Part shown: one piece after another, positions 55,543 through 63,037 of the stretch
How the letters are laid out: every line of letters starts with the position of its first letter
Numbering within the stretch: position 1 is the first letter of the stretch
Origin: Agromyces humatus
GTDB taxonomy: Bacteria > Actinomycetota > Actinomycetes > Actinomycetales > Microbacteriaceae
Reading direction: 5' to 3'
Length of the DNA: 64,000 nt
Assembly (NCBI RefSeq): GCF_021228295.1
Contig: NZ_JAJQPD010000010.1
Coordinates: forward strand, 1-64,000
Program-made: the position numbers and the translations under genes
The notes under the pieces: generated by a model
Seen by the model: the letters and a program-made list of their open reading frames with translations, nothing else
Databases searched by the model: none
Told to the model about the DNA's origin: nothing

Positions 55543-55569
55543 CCGTGTGGTACGAGGTGGGAGGTGCCC

Positions 55570-55953
55570 CTAGTCGTGGCCCTCCTGGCGGCGATCCCAG
55601 CGATCGTTCATGCGGTCCATGAACCCGCCGCCGGAGCGACGCTTGCCCTGCGGCGCCGACGCCTCGGTCGGAGCGGGCGCGGCAGCACCGCTCTTGCCCG
55701 GAGTGATGGCGATGAGCACGCCGGCGAACATGAGCGCGAAGCCGACGATGCCGACGACGAGCAGTTGCAGCGCGACGCCCGCAATGAGTGCGCCGACACC
55801 CGCGACGGCGAGCAGCACGCCGAGGACGATCGCGCGGTAGTTGGGTCGACGACCACGTACTCCACCGACCGCATGCACGAAGTCGGCATCGTTGCGATAG
55901 AGGTTGCGCTCCATCTCCTCGAGAAGACGTTGCTCCTGCTCTGAAAGCGGCAT
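55570..55953 (-). CDS. DUF3040 membrane protein
   Basis: 127-aa small membrane protein. The N-terminus PLSEQEQRLLEEMERNLYRN is the DUF3040 hallmark. Two hydrophobic segments lie at about residues 41-60 and 63-82 (RAIVLGVLLAVAGVGALIAG, LLVVGIVGFALMFAGVLI). The C-terminus is Ala/Pro-rich, then basic. DUF3040 genes are found beside mraZ in many actinobacteria; function is unknown. A TAGAAT -10 lies at 55999-55994 with a leader of about 34 bases and GAGGGG before the ATG. Confidence 0.88.
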   Translation of the reverse strand: MPLSEQEQRLLEEMERNLYRNDADFVHAVGGVRGRRPNYRAIVLGVLLAVAGVGALIAGVALQLLVVGIVGFALMFAGVLIAITPGKSGAAAPAPTEASAPQGKRRSGGGFMDRMNDRWDRRQEGHD

Positions 55954-55993
55954 CTCATTCCCCTCAGGCTCGGGATCGACGCATCCGAGTCCA

Positions 55994-55999
55994 TTCTAG
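55994..55999 (-). promoter_or_regulatory. Putative -10 element (TAGAAT) of the DUF3040 gene
   Basis: TAGAAT on the minus strand lies 17 to 22 bases from the TAGGCT of the divergent polyprenyl synthase gene, so the two promoters are back to back. Confidence 0.45.
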
Positions 56000-56015
56000 C
56001 CCTGCCTCGCCTCGG

Positions 56016-56030
56016 TAGGCTAGGCGGGTG
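56016..56030 (+). promoter_or_regulatory. Leaderless promoter of the polyprenyl synthase gene (TAGGCT-N6-GTG)
   Basis: TAGGCT, AGGCGG, then the GTG at 56028. The predicted transcription start falls on the start codon. Confidence 0.45.
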
Positions 56031-57140
56031 GCTCATGGTTCCCGTCTGGTCGATCTGGTGCACGAACGCATCGAGGAGTTCCTCGCCGAACGTACCTCCA
56101 TTCTCCGCTCGATCAGCCCCGACCTCGACCCGGTCGACGGGTTCTCACGGCGGTTTCTCAGCGGTGGCAAGCGCTTCCGAGCGCTGTTCTGCTATTGGGG
56201 CTGGCAGGGGGTGCGCACGAACGCGTTCGACCCGTTCGAACCCGACGGCGCAGACGACCGCTACCCGGTCGTCTCGGCGGCAGCCGCCCTCGAGCTCTTC
56301 CACGCCGCCGCGCTCGTGCACGACGACATCATCGACCGTTCCGACACCCGCCGGGGCGCGCCCTCCGCGCACCGGTTGTTCGAGGGCCTGCACGCCGAGA
56401 ACGGCTGGGCCGGAGACGGTGCCGAGTTCGGCACCGATGCCGCGATCCTCCTCGGCGACCTGCTGCTCGGCTGGAGCGACGAGATACTCGATGAGGGGCT
56501 CGACCCGCTCGCCGATCGCCGAGCCGCCCGCGCGGCTCGGCGCGAGTACATGCGCATGCGCACCGAGGTGACCGCCGGACAGTACCTCGACATCCTCGAA
56601 GAGCGCGCGTGGCTCACGAAGCCCGACCACGAGCAGCGGTTGCGCGCCGAGCGCGTGATCACGTTCAAGTCCGCGAAGTACAGCATCGAGGCCCCGCTGC
56701 TCATCGGCGCAGCCATCGCCGGCGCTTCGTCGGCGCAACTCGAGGCGCTCCGCGACTTCGGGCTCCCCCTCGGCATCGCCTACCAGCTGCGGGACGACCT
56801 GCTCGGCGTGTTCGGCGACCCCGACGTCACCGGCAAGCCGAGCGGCGACGACCTTCGCGAGGGAAAGCGCACGATGCTCGTCGCGATCGCCCGCGAACGA
56901 CTTGCACCCGGGCAACGCCGGCTGCTCGACGAACTGCTCGGCGACGCCGAGCTCACCTCCGAGCAGGTGCGCATGCTGCAGCGCACCATCACCGAGTGCG
57001 GAGCGGTCGACGAGGTGGAGCGCATGATCGCCGACAACGTGGCGCGTGCGACCACGGCGCTCGAGGGAGCGCCGCTCAGCCGCGCGGCGCGCGACGAGCT
57101 CGGCGAGCTCGCCAAGACGGTCACGCGACGCGCCCACTGA
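56028..57140 (+). CDS. Polyprenyl diphosphate synthase (IdsA-like)
   Basis: 370-aa trans-prenyltransferase that condenses isopentenyl diphosphate units. The first Asp-rich motif is LVHDDIIDRSD (DDIID at 99-103); the second is YQLRDDLLGVFGDP with DDxxG at about 259. GGKRFRALF provides diphosphate-binding Lys/Arg. It lies where M. tuberculosis has idsA2 (Rv2173), close to the Rv2175c and pknL counterparts. Product length (geranylgeranyl or longer) cannot be fixed from sequence. Confidence 0.92.
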   Translation: MAHGSRLVDLVHERIEEFLAERTSILRSISPDLDPVDGFSRRFLSGGKRFRALFCYWGWQGVRTNAFDPFEPDGADDRYPVVSAAAALELFHAAALVHDDIIDRSDTRRGAPSAHRLFEGLHAENGWAGDGAEFGTDAAILLGDLLLGWSDEILDEGLDPLADRRAARAARREYMRMRTEVTAGQYLDILEERAWLTKPDHEQRLRAERVITFKSAKYSIEAPLLIGAAIAGASSAQLEALRDFGLPLGIAYQLRDDLLGVFGDPDVTGKPSGDDLREGKRTMLVAIARERLAPGQRRLLDELLGDAELTSEQVRMLQRTITECGAVDEVERMIADNVARATTALEGAPLSRAARDELGELAKTVTRRAH

Positions 57141-57195
57141 GTCGCGACCTCGGTGGTGAACCCGGCCTCGGGTCGGAGGTCGCCTCGAGGTGGGA

Positions 57196-57534
57196 TCAGG
57201 CGAGCGCCTGCGCCACCCGACGCACCTCGGACTTGCGCCCGGCCCGCAGTGCGGCGATCGGCGTCGTGCCCAGGCTGTCTTCCTCGGCGAGCAGCCAGTC
57301 GAGCGACTCCGCATCGCTGAACCCGGCGTCGGCGAGCACGATCGCGGTGCCGTGGAGCTCGGGCACCGGCGCGTCATCGCGCAGGAACACCGACGGCACC
57401 TTCAGCACGCCGTCGACACGCGCGGCGAGCAGGTGCCGGTCGTCGATGAGGCGGCGGATGCGGCTGGGGGTCTGCCCCGTCAGCTCGACGAGGTCGGGAA
57501 CAGTCAGCCAGGTGGTCTCGGCGGCATCGGTCAC
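57196..57534 (-). CDS. Rv2175c-like DNA-binding protein
   Basis: 112-aa protein. A winged-HTH-like N-terminal part reads WLTVPDLVELTGQTPSRIRR and LIDDRHLLAARVDGVLKVP; the C-terminal part, GTAIVLADAGFSDAESLDWL and GTTPIAALRAGRKSEVRRVA, matches the Rv2175c family. In M. tuberculosis this protein is a PknL substrate phosphorylated on an N-terminal threonine. Here several threonines (2, 7, 8, 11) lie before the HTH, and a PASTA kinase is two genes away. Start GTG 57534; the longer upstream frame is not conserved. Confidence 0.85.
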   Translation of the reverse strand: MTDAAETTWLTVPDLVELTGQTPSRIRRLIDDRHLLAARVDGVLKVPSVFLRDDAPVPELHGTAIVLADAGFSDAESLDWLLAEEDSLGTTPIAALRAGRKSEVRRVAQALA

Positions 57535-57679
57535 GAAACCAACATTGCCATGCCGGATGGCCCGACGAAAGCACTTGCCGTCGAGTCGTCGCTCGCCCGC
57601 GCGGGAGATTGACTCGCCACACCTGCTGTGCGACCGTGACGCGAGAGGGGCCGGTGCACGCATCGGCGGAGGGGGAACC

Positions 57680-58759
57680 ATGGTCGACCACGTCGACGGC
57701 GTCGGGGGGCGCACGGCGAACGACGACGAACGACGTCGACCACGCGCCATCCGCGGCGCACTTGCGCTGCCGCTCGCGATCGCGAGCACGATCGCGGTGA
57801 CCCTCGGCATCGCCCAGCCGGCCGAGGCCGCACCGCACCAGGTCAAGCGCCAGCCGAAGGCCAAGGCGCAGACGGGCGCGACCACGCAGGCCTCGACCGT
57901 CGCGACGACCGCGGTGCCGTCCGAGATCGTGGTCGCCGACGGCGACACGGTGAGCGGCATCGCCGAACGCTACGGACTCTCGACGGCCGAGGTGCTCGCA
58001 CAGAACGGACTCGGCTGGTCGAGCCTGATCTTCCCCGGGCAACGACTCGCCCTGCCGGGCGGCACGTCGCACGCCGCTCCGCCGCCACCGAACCCGTCAG
58101 CCGAGATCGTGAAGCACACCGTCGTCGCGGGCGACACGGTGAGCGGCATCGCCGCGCAGCACGGACTCGACCTCGATGTCGTGTTGCGAGCCAACGGACT
58201 CGGCCGCCAGTCGCTCATCTTCCCGGGTGAGACGATCGTGCTGCCGTCGACGGGGATCGCGCCGGTGCCGACCGAGGCGCCGCCCGAGCCGGCGGTCGAG
58301 GCCCCGTCGGCGGCGGCCGCACCCTCGCCGACGGTGGCGTCGGTGACGGTGCTGCTCACCGACGAGATGCGCGCGAACGCGATCATCATCGTCGAGACCG
58401 GCCGCCGCCTCGGGATTCCCGACTCGGGGATCGTGGTGGCGCTCGCCGCGGCGGCGCAGGAATCGAGCCTGCGCAACCTCCATCGCGGCCACCTCGACTC
58501 GCAGGGCCTCTTCCAGCAACGGCCGAGCGAGGGCTGGGGCACCGTCGACGAGGTGCTCGACCCGGTTCGTGCGACGACGGCGTTCTTCGGGGGTGACGCC
58601 AACCCGAATCCGGGACGCACTCGCGGGCTCCTCGACATCGCGGGGTGGGAGTCGATGACCGTCACCGAGGCGGCCCAGGCCGTGCAGCTGAGCGCACATC
58701 CCGACCACTACGCCAAGTGGGAGGTCTCGGCGCGGGCGTGGCTCGCCGAGCTCGGCTGA
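57680..58759 (+). CDS. Secreted protein with two LysM domains and a lysozyme-like C-terminal domain
   Basis: 359-aa exported wall protein. A long signal peptide (core LALPLAIASTIAVTLGIA) ends near PAEA-A at residue 50. LysM 1 covers about 82-125 and LysM 2 about 144-188, each with VxxGDTVSGIA and a closing SLIFPG motif. The C-terminal domain (about 230-359) has AAAAQESSLRNLHRG and SQGLFQQRPSEGWGT, a transglycosylase-like pattern with a probable catalytic Glu in QESS. ATG 57680 follows GGAGGGGG. It sits between the DNA-binding protein and kinase genes. Confidence 0.88.
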   Translation: MVDHVDGVGGRTANDDERRRPRAIRGALALPLAIASTIAVTLGIAQPAEAAPHQVKRQPKAKAQTGATTQASTVATTAVPSEIVVADGDTVSGIAERYGLSTAEVLAQNGLGWSSLIFPGQRLALPGGTSHAAPPPPNPSAEIVKHTVVAGDTVSGIAAQHGLDLDVVLRANGLGRQSLIFPGETIVLPSTGIAPVPTEAPPEPAVEAPSAAAAPSPTVASVTVLLTDEMRANAIIIVETGRRLGIPDSGIVVALAAAAQESSLRNLHRGHLDSQGLFQQRPSEGWGTVDEVLDPVRATTAFFGGDANPNPGRTRGLLDIAGWESMTVTEAAQAVQLSAHPDHYAKWEVSARAWLAELG

Positions 58760-58827
58760 CGCATCACGATGGCATTGCGATCAGGGGGTCGACGGCGTTT
58801 GCAACGGCCGCGGCATATGGACTTTCG

Positions 58828-58842
58828 TAGACTCTGAGCGTG
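58828..58842 (+). promoter_or_regulatory. Leaderless promoter of the PASTA kinase gene (TAGACT-N6-GTG)
   Basis: TAGACT (58828-58833), CTGAGC, GTG at 58840. No AGGAG-type site precedes this start, which supports a leaderless transcript. Confidence 0.5.
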
Positions 58843-60756
58843 ACCACCGCGCCCGTCGACCCCATGATCGGCCGTCTGATCGACGGCCGCTATCAGGTGC
58901 GCTCGCGGATCGCGCGCGGCGGCATGGCCACGGTGTACCTCGCGACCGACCTGCGTCTCGAGCGCCGTGTGGCCCTCAAGATCATGCACGGCCATCTCGC
59001 CGACGACAACACCTTCAAGACCCGCTTCGTGCAAGAGGCCCGCTCGGCCGCGCGCCTCGCCCATCCCAACGTCGTGAACGTGTTCGACCAGGGGCAGGAC
59101 GCCGATATGGCGTACCTCGTCATGGAGTACCTACCGGGCATCACCCTGCGCGACCTGTTGAAGGACTACAAGCGGCTCACCGCCGAGCAGACCGTCGACA
59201 TCATGGATGCCGTGCTCTCGGGGCTCGCGGCCGCGCACAAGGCCGGCATCGTGCACCGCGACGTGAAGCCAGAGAACGTGCTCCTCGCCGACGACGGTCG
59301 CATCAAGCTCAGCGACTTCGGGCTCGCGCGCGCCGCGAGCGCCAACACGGCCACCGGGCAGGCGCTGCTCGGCACGATCGCCTACCTCTCCCCCGAGCTC
59401 GTCACCCGCGGGGTCGCCGATGCCCGCAGCGATATCTACGCGGTCGGCATCATGATGTACGAGATGCTCACCGGCGAACAGCCGTACGTCGGCGAGGCGC
59501 CGATGCAGATCGCCTATCAGCACGCCAACGACTCGGTGCCGGCACCGAGTTCGAAGAACCCGGCCGTGCCTGCCGAGATCGACGAACTCGTCGCGTGGGC
59601 GACGTCACGCGACCCCGACGAACGGCCCCGTGACGCCCGCGAGATGCTCGACCGCCTGCGCGAGATCGAGCCGGGAATCCGAGCGTCGCACCTTCCGATC
59701 ACCACACAGGCGACGATGGTGCTGCCCGACGTGTCGGCCATGACCGCCGGCGCGACCGCCGACACGCAGGTGCTGGGCGGTGCCGCGCTCGTCGCCACCG
59801 CCACCCACGAGACATCCGACGTCGACGACACGGCGGCGCTCTCGACGAGTGCCGCCCGCCGACGCCGCCGCGGATACTGGCTGTTCGCGCTCGTGCTGCT
59901 GCTCACCGGCCTCGCCGCGGGCACCGGGTGGTACTTCGGCGCCGGCCCGGGCTCATTCGCCACGGTGCCGAACACGTCGACACTCGCTCCCGACGTGGCG
60001 ACCGCGGCACTCCAAGAGGCCGGCTTCGTGGTCGAGCCCTCCTCGCGCACCGATCCGGTCGTCCCGCAAGGTCAGGTGGCCGACACCGACCCGCCGGGCG
60101 GCAGCCAGGCTCAACGCGGCTCGACCGTCACACTCTACGTCTCCGAAGGGCCCGAGATCCTCGAGGTACCCGCGGTGATCGGCACACCCGAGGATGCGGC
60201 ACGCGAGGCACTGGACGCGTTCACCGTCGCAGAAGCCGCGACGCAGCAGTTCTCGGCCGAGGTCGAGACCGGATTCGTGATCGCCGCACTCGACGCCGAC
60301 GGTGCCGCGCTCGGCGCGACCTACCCCGAACGCGGCGCGATCACGCTCGTCGTCTCGGTGGGGCGGGTTCCTCCGGTCGAGGGGCTGCCGGTCGGCGACG
60401 CCGAGGCGAGACTCGACGCCGCAGGACTCGAGGTCGAATTCGCCGAACCCATCTTCCACAATGAGGTGGCGAAGGACAGCGTGGTGACCGCCGACTGGCT
60501 GAACGACCCGATGCGCCCCGGAGACACGGTGAGGCTCACCGTCTCGAAGGGCCCCGACCTGGTCGCGGTGCCGAACGTCGTCGGGTTGAACTGGCAGGAA
60601 GCCGGCACGCAGTTGCGCGACGCGGGATTCGACCTCGACTACAACATTCTGGCCGACGTCGCGCCCGGGGCATTCGTCGTCTCGAAGACGACTCCGGCCG
60701 CCGACGAGACTGCGCTCCGCGGTTCCACCGTCACGGTGAACTTCGCCGGGTTCTGA
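58840..60756 (+). CDS. Ser/Thr protein kinase with four PASTA domains (PknL-position)
   Basis: 638-aa bitopic kinase. The kinase domain (about 18-280) has the Gly-rich loop IARGGMATVYLATD, K47 in VALKIM, catalytic D141 in HRDVKPENVL, DFG at 159-161 and an activation loop with ASANTATGQALLGTIAYLSPE-type Thr residues. After a juxtamembrane stretch, one membrane segment lies at 346-367. Four extracellular PASTA repeats follow (about 372-440, 441-508, 509-572, 573-638), the known muropeptide and lipid II sensing module. Gene context is that of pknL in mycobacteria and corynebacteria. Confidence 0.95.
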   Translation: MTTAPVDPMIGRLIDGRYQVRSRIARGGMATVYLATDLRLERRVALKIMHGHLADDNTFKTRFVQEARSAARLAHPNVVNVFDQGQDADMAYLVMEYLPGITLRDLLKDYKRLTAEQTVDIMDAVLSGLAAAHKAGIVHRDVKPENVLLADDGRIKLSDFGLARAASANTATGQALLGTIAYLSPELVTRGVADARSDIYAVGIMMYEMLTGEQPYVGEAPMQIAYQHANDSVPAPSSKNPAVPAEIDELVAWATSRDPDERPRDAREMLDRLREIEPGIRASHLPITTQATMVLPDVSAMTAGATADTQVLGGAALVATATHETSDVDDTAALSTSAARRRRRGYWLFALVLLLTGLAAGTGWYFGAGPGSFATVPNTSTLAPDVATAALQEAGFVVEPSSRTDPVVPQGQVADTDPPGGSQAQRGSTVTLYVSEGPEILEVPAVIGTPEDAAREALDAFTVAEAATQQFSAEVETGFVIAALDADGAALGATYPERGAITLVVSVGRVPPVEGLPVGDAEARLDAAGLEVEFAEPIFHNEVAKDSVVTADWLNDPMRPGDTVRLTVSKGPDLVAVPNVVGLNWQEAGTQLRDAGFDLDYNILADVAPGAFVVSKTTPAADETALRGSTVTVNFAGF

Positions 60757-60770
60757 CCGCCCGAGCAGTC

Positions 60771-60788
60771 GCCGCCGACGTCGGCGGC
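60771..60788. terminator. Palindrome after the kinase gene
   Basis: A perfect palindrome GCCGCCGA-CG-TCGGCGGC lies 15 bases after the kinase stop. It lacks a T-tract, so termination is only likely, not certain. Confidence 0.5.
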
Positions 60789-60810
60789 GCACTTCGGGCC
60801 CCGATACGAC

Positions 60811-60842
60811 GAGGCGGGACATCCGATCGGATGCCCCGCCTC
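60811..60842 (-). terminator. Hairpin after the DAHP synthase gene
   Basis: A 16-bp inverted repeat (GAGGCGGGACATCCGA and TCGGATGCCCCGCCTC) with one mismatch lies nine bases after the aroG stop on the minus strand. No clear T-tract follows. Confidence 0.6.
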
Positions 60843-60850
60843 GACCGATG

Positions 60851-62221
60851 TCAGCGTGCGGCGAGCTCTTCGGCGACGAGGAACGCGAGCTCGAGCGACT
60901 GCATGTGGTTCAGTCGCGGGTCGCAGAGCGACTCGTAGCGGGTCGCCAGTGTCGCTTCGTCGATCTGCTCGGAACCGCCGAGGCACTCGGTGACGTCGTC
61001 GCCCGTGAGCTCGACGTGGATGCCGCCGGGGTGCGTGCCCGCGGCCCGGTGCGCCTCGAAGAAGCCCTTGACCTCGTCGACGACGTCGTCGAAGCGACGC
61101 GTCTTGTAGCCGTTCGGGGTCGTGATGCCGTTGCCGTGCATGGGGTCGGTGACCCACAGCGGATTCGCGTCGCTGCGCTTGATCGCCTCGAGCAGCGGGG
61201 GCAGCGCGTCGCGGATCTTGCCGGCACCCATGCGGGTGATGAACGTCAGGCGGCCCGGCTCGCGGTTGGGGTCGAGCTTCTCGACGAGCTCGAGCATGAC
61301 CTCGGGCGTCGTCGTCGGCCCGAGCTTCACGCCGATCGGGTTGCGCACCCGCGACAGGAAGTCCACGTGGGCGCCGTCGAGCTCGCGTGTGCGCTCGCCG
61401 ATCCAGATGAAGTGGCCCGACGTGACGTAGGGCGTTCCGGTGCGCGAGTCGATGCGCGTCATGGGGCGCTCGTAGTCCATGAGCAGGCCCTCGTGGCCCG
61501 TGTAGAACTCGGTGTACTTCAGCGCCTCGAAGTCGGCGCCGCACGCGTGCATGAACTTGACGGCGCGATCGATCTCGCGCGCCAGCGACTCGTAGCGGGC
61601 GTTCGCGGGGTTCTGGGCGAAGCCCTGATTCCACGAGTGCACCTGACGCAGGTCGGCGAACCCGCCCTGCGTGAACGCACGGATGAGGTTCAGGGTCGAC
61701 GCCGCCGTGTGGTAACCGCGGATCAGACGCTGCGGATCGGCCGCACGCGACTCGGGCGTGAAGTCGTAGCCGTTGACGATGTCGCCCCGGTACGCCGGGA
61801 GCTGCACGTCGCCGCGGGTCTCGGAGTCGCTCGATCTGGGCTTCGCGAACTGGCCCGCCATGCGGCCCATCTTCACGACGGGCATCGACGCGCCGTACGT
61901 GAGCACGACGGCCATCTGCAGCACCGTCTTCACGCGGTTGCGGATCTGGTCGGCGGTGGCCCCCGCGAAGGTCTCGGCGCAGTCGCCGCCCTGCAGCAGG
62001 AACGCTTCGCCGCGCGAGGCCGAGGCAAGGCGCGCGCGCATCGTGTCGACCTCGCCCGCGAACACGAGCGGCGGCAGGGTCGCGAGCTCAGCGGATGCCG
62101 CGTGTGCCGCCTCGGGGTCGGGCCACGCGGGCTGCTGCTTGATCGGCAGCGTGCGCCAATAGTCGAGCCCCGCGATCACGGAGGGATCTGCGAAGACGAC
62201 GGGCTCGGCGAGCTGTACCAC
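60851..62221 (-). CDS. aroG: 3-deoxy-D-arabino-heptulosonate-7-phosphate synthase, class II
   Basis: 456-aa first enzyme of the shikimate pathway, condensing phosphoenolpyruvate and erythrose 4-phosphate. Class II motifs are LLQGGDCAETFAG (metal Cys), GRMAGQFAKPRSS, YRGDIVNGYDFTPESR, EFYTGHEGLLMDYE, GVKLGPTTTPEVML and WVTDPMHGNGITT. GTG 62221 is chosen: AGGA lies eight bases upstream and the length fits the family. The same gene (Rv2178c) lies near pknL in M. tuberculosis. Its -10 TAGGCT overlaps the plsC stop. Confidence 0.95.
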   Translation of the reverse strand: MVQLAEPVVFADPSVIAGLDYWRTLPIKQQPAWPDPEAAHAASAELATLPPLVFAGEVDTMRARLASASRGEAFLLQGGDCAETFAGATADQIRNRVKTVLQMAVVLTYGASMPVVKMGRMAGQFAKPRSSDSETRGDVQLPAYRGDIVNGYDFTPESRAADPQRLIRGYHTAASTLNLIRAFTQGGFADLRQVHSWNQGFAQNPANARYESLAREIDRAVKFMHACGADFEALKYTEFYTGHEGLLMDYERPMTRIDSRTGTPYVTSGHFIWIGERTRELDGAHVDFLSRVRNPIGVKLGPTTTPEVMLELVEKLDPNREPGRLTFITRMGAGKIRDALPPLLEAIKRSDANPLWVTDPMHGNGITTPNGYKTRRFDDVVDEVKGFFEAHRAAGTHPGGIHVELTGDDVTECLGGSEQIDEATLATRYESLCDPRLNHMQSLELAFLVAEELAAR

Positions 62222-62295
62222 GGGAGTGTCCTGGAGGGTCGGGCGCGAGTGCGCCGGAAACGAAACGGCGACGCAGGTCGCGCCGCCGCATTCCG

Positions 62296-62301
62296 AGCCT
62301 A
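62296..62301 (-). promoter_or_regulatory. Putative aroG -10 element (TAGGCT)
   Basis: TAGGCT begins with the TAG stop codon of the upstream acyltransferase gene and predicts an aroG leader of about 68 bases. Confidence 0.35.
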
Positions 62302-62988
62302 CCGCGACTGCAGGGCCCGTTGCTCCTTGACCGAACTCGCGTAGACGTCGACGTACTCCTGGCCGCTGAGGCCGCGCAGCCGGTACACGAGTTCGTCGGT
62401 GACCGAACGCAGCACGAACCGGTCGCCCTCCATGCCCTCGAAGCGCGTGAAGTCGATCGGCTCGCCGATGATGATGCCGATGCGCCGCACCTTCGGGAGA
62501 CGAGTGCCGATCGGCATCACGTGCTCGGTGCCGATCATGGCCACCGGGACGACCGGGACGCCCGACTCGAGCACCATGCGCGCGACGCCGGTGCGACCGC
62601 GGTAGAGCTTGCCGTCGGGGCTGCGCGTGCCCTCGGGGTAGATGCCGAGGATGCTGCCCTCGGCGAGTACCTTGAGACCCGTGTTGAGCGACGCCTCGGA
62701 AGCCTTGCCGCCCGAACGATCGATCGGCAGCTGGCCGGCCGCCTGGAAGAACACGCGCGTCGCCCAGCCCTTCAGCCCCTTGCCCGTGAAGTACTCGCTC
62801 TTCGCAAGGAAGACCACGGGCCTCGGTACGACGAGGGGCAGGAAGATCGAGTCGATGAACGAGAGGTGGTTCGAGGCGAGCACGACGGCACCGGACTTCG
62901 GCACGTTCTCGAGGCCCACGATCCACGGTCGGAAGATCGCCAGCAGGATCGGACCGACCACGAGGTGCTTCATGATCCAGTAGAACAC
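62299..62988 (-). CDS. 1-acyl-sn-glycerol-3-phosphate acyltransferase family protein
   Basis: 229-aa PlsC-fold acyltransferase for phospholipid synthesis. The HxxxxD motif is ASNHLSFIDSIF (H41, D46); the later EGTR-type motif is GIYPEGTRSPDGKLYRGRTG and the VVPVAMIGTEHV segment follows. The first 25 residues form a hydrophobic membrane-associated helix. Start GTG 62988 with GGGAAGGGAA upstream; a TAGGCT lies at 63026-63021. It lies between the ROK kinase and aroG genes. Confidence 0.9.
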   Translation of the reverse strand: MFYWIMKHLVVGPILLAIFRPWIVGLENVPKSGAVVLASNHLSFIDSIFLPLVVPRPVVFLAKSEYFTGKGLKGWATRVFFQAAGQLPIDRSGGKASEASLNTGLKVLAEGSILGIYPEGTRSPDGKLYRGRTGVARMVLESGVPVVPVAMIGTEHVMPIGTRLPKVRRIGIIIGEPIDFTRFEGMEGDRFVLRSVTDELVYRLRGLSGQEYVDVYASSVKEQRALQSR

Positions 62989-63020
62989 CGTGCGTTCCCT
63001 TCCCCGTGACGCAACACCTC

Positions 63021-63026
63021 AGCCTA
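63021..63026 (-). promoter_or_regulatory. Putative -10 element (TAGGCT) of the acyltransferase gene
   Basis: TAGGCT predicts a start near 63014 and a leader of about 26 bases containing GGGAAGGG. Confidence 0.4.
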
Positions 63027-63037
63027 GCGCCGGCACG

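Larger units (their letters stand above)
55177..55569. other. 393-bp intergenic region between DUF3040 gene and mraZ, no gene
   Basis: Besides the mraZ promoter and MraZ box, it holds TGGAG repeated three times in tandem on the plus strand (55314-55328), two copies of a terminator-like hairpin (55438-55461 and 55517-55542), and between them an imperfect 23-bp tandem repeat (55467-55489 and 55490-55512) rich in GTGG. The 55340-55430 stretch shows nothing recognisable. I see no plausible coding frame. Confidence 0.7.

Noticed and set aside
55177..55569. A small gene or CRISPR-like array in the repeat-rich gap before mraZ
   Set aside because: The repeats are directly adjacent, few and degenerate, with no spacers; open frames through the gap lack coding character.
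57600..57640. Promoter TTGACT for the LysM gene
   Set aside because: TTGACT looks like a -35, but the hexamer 17 bases on (GACCGT) is a poor -10.
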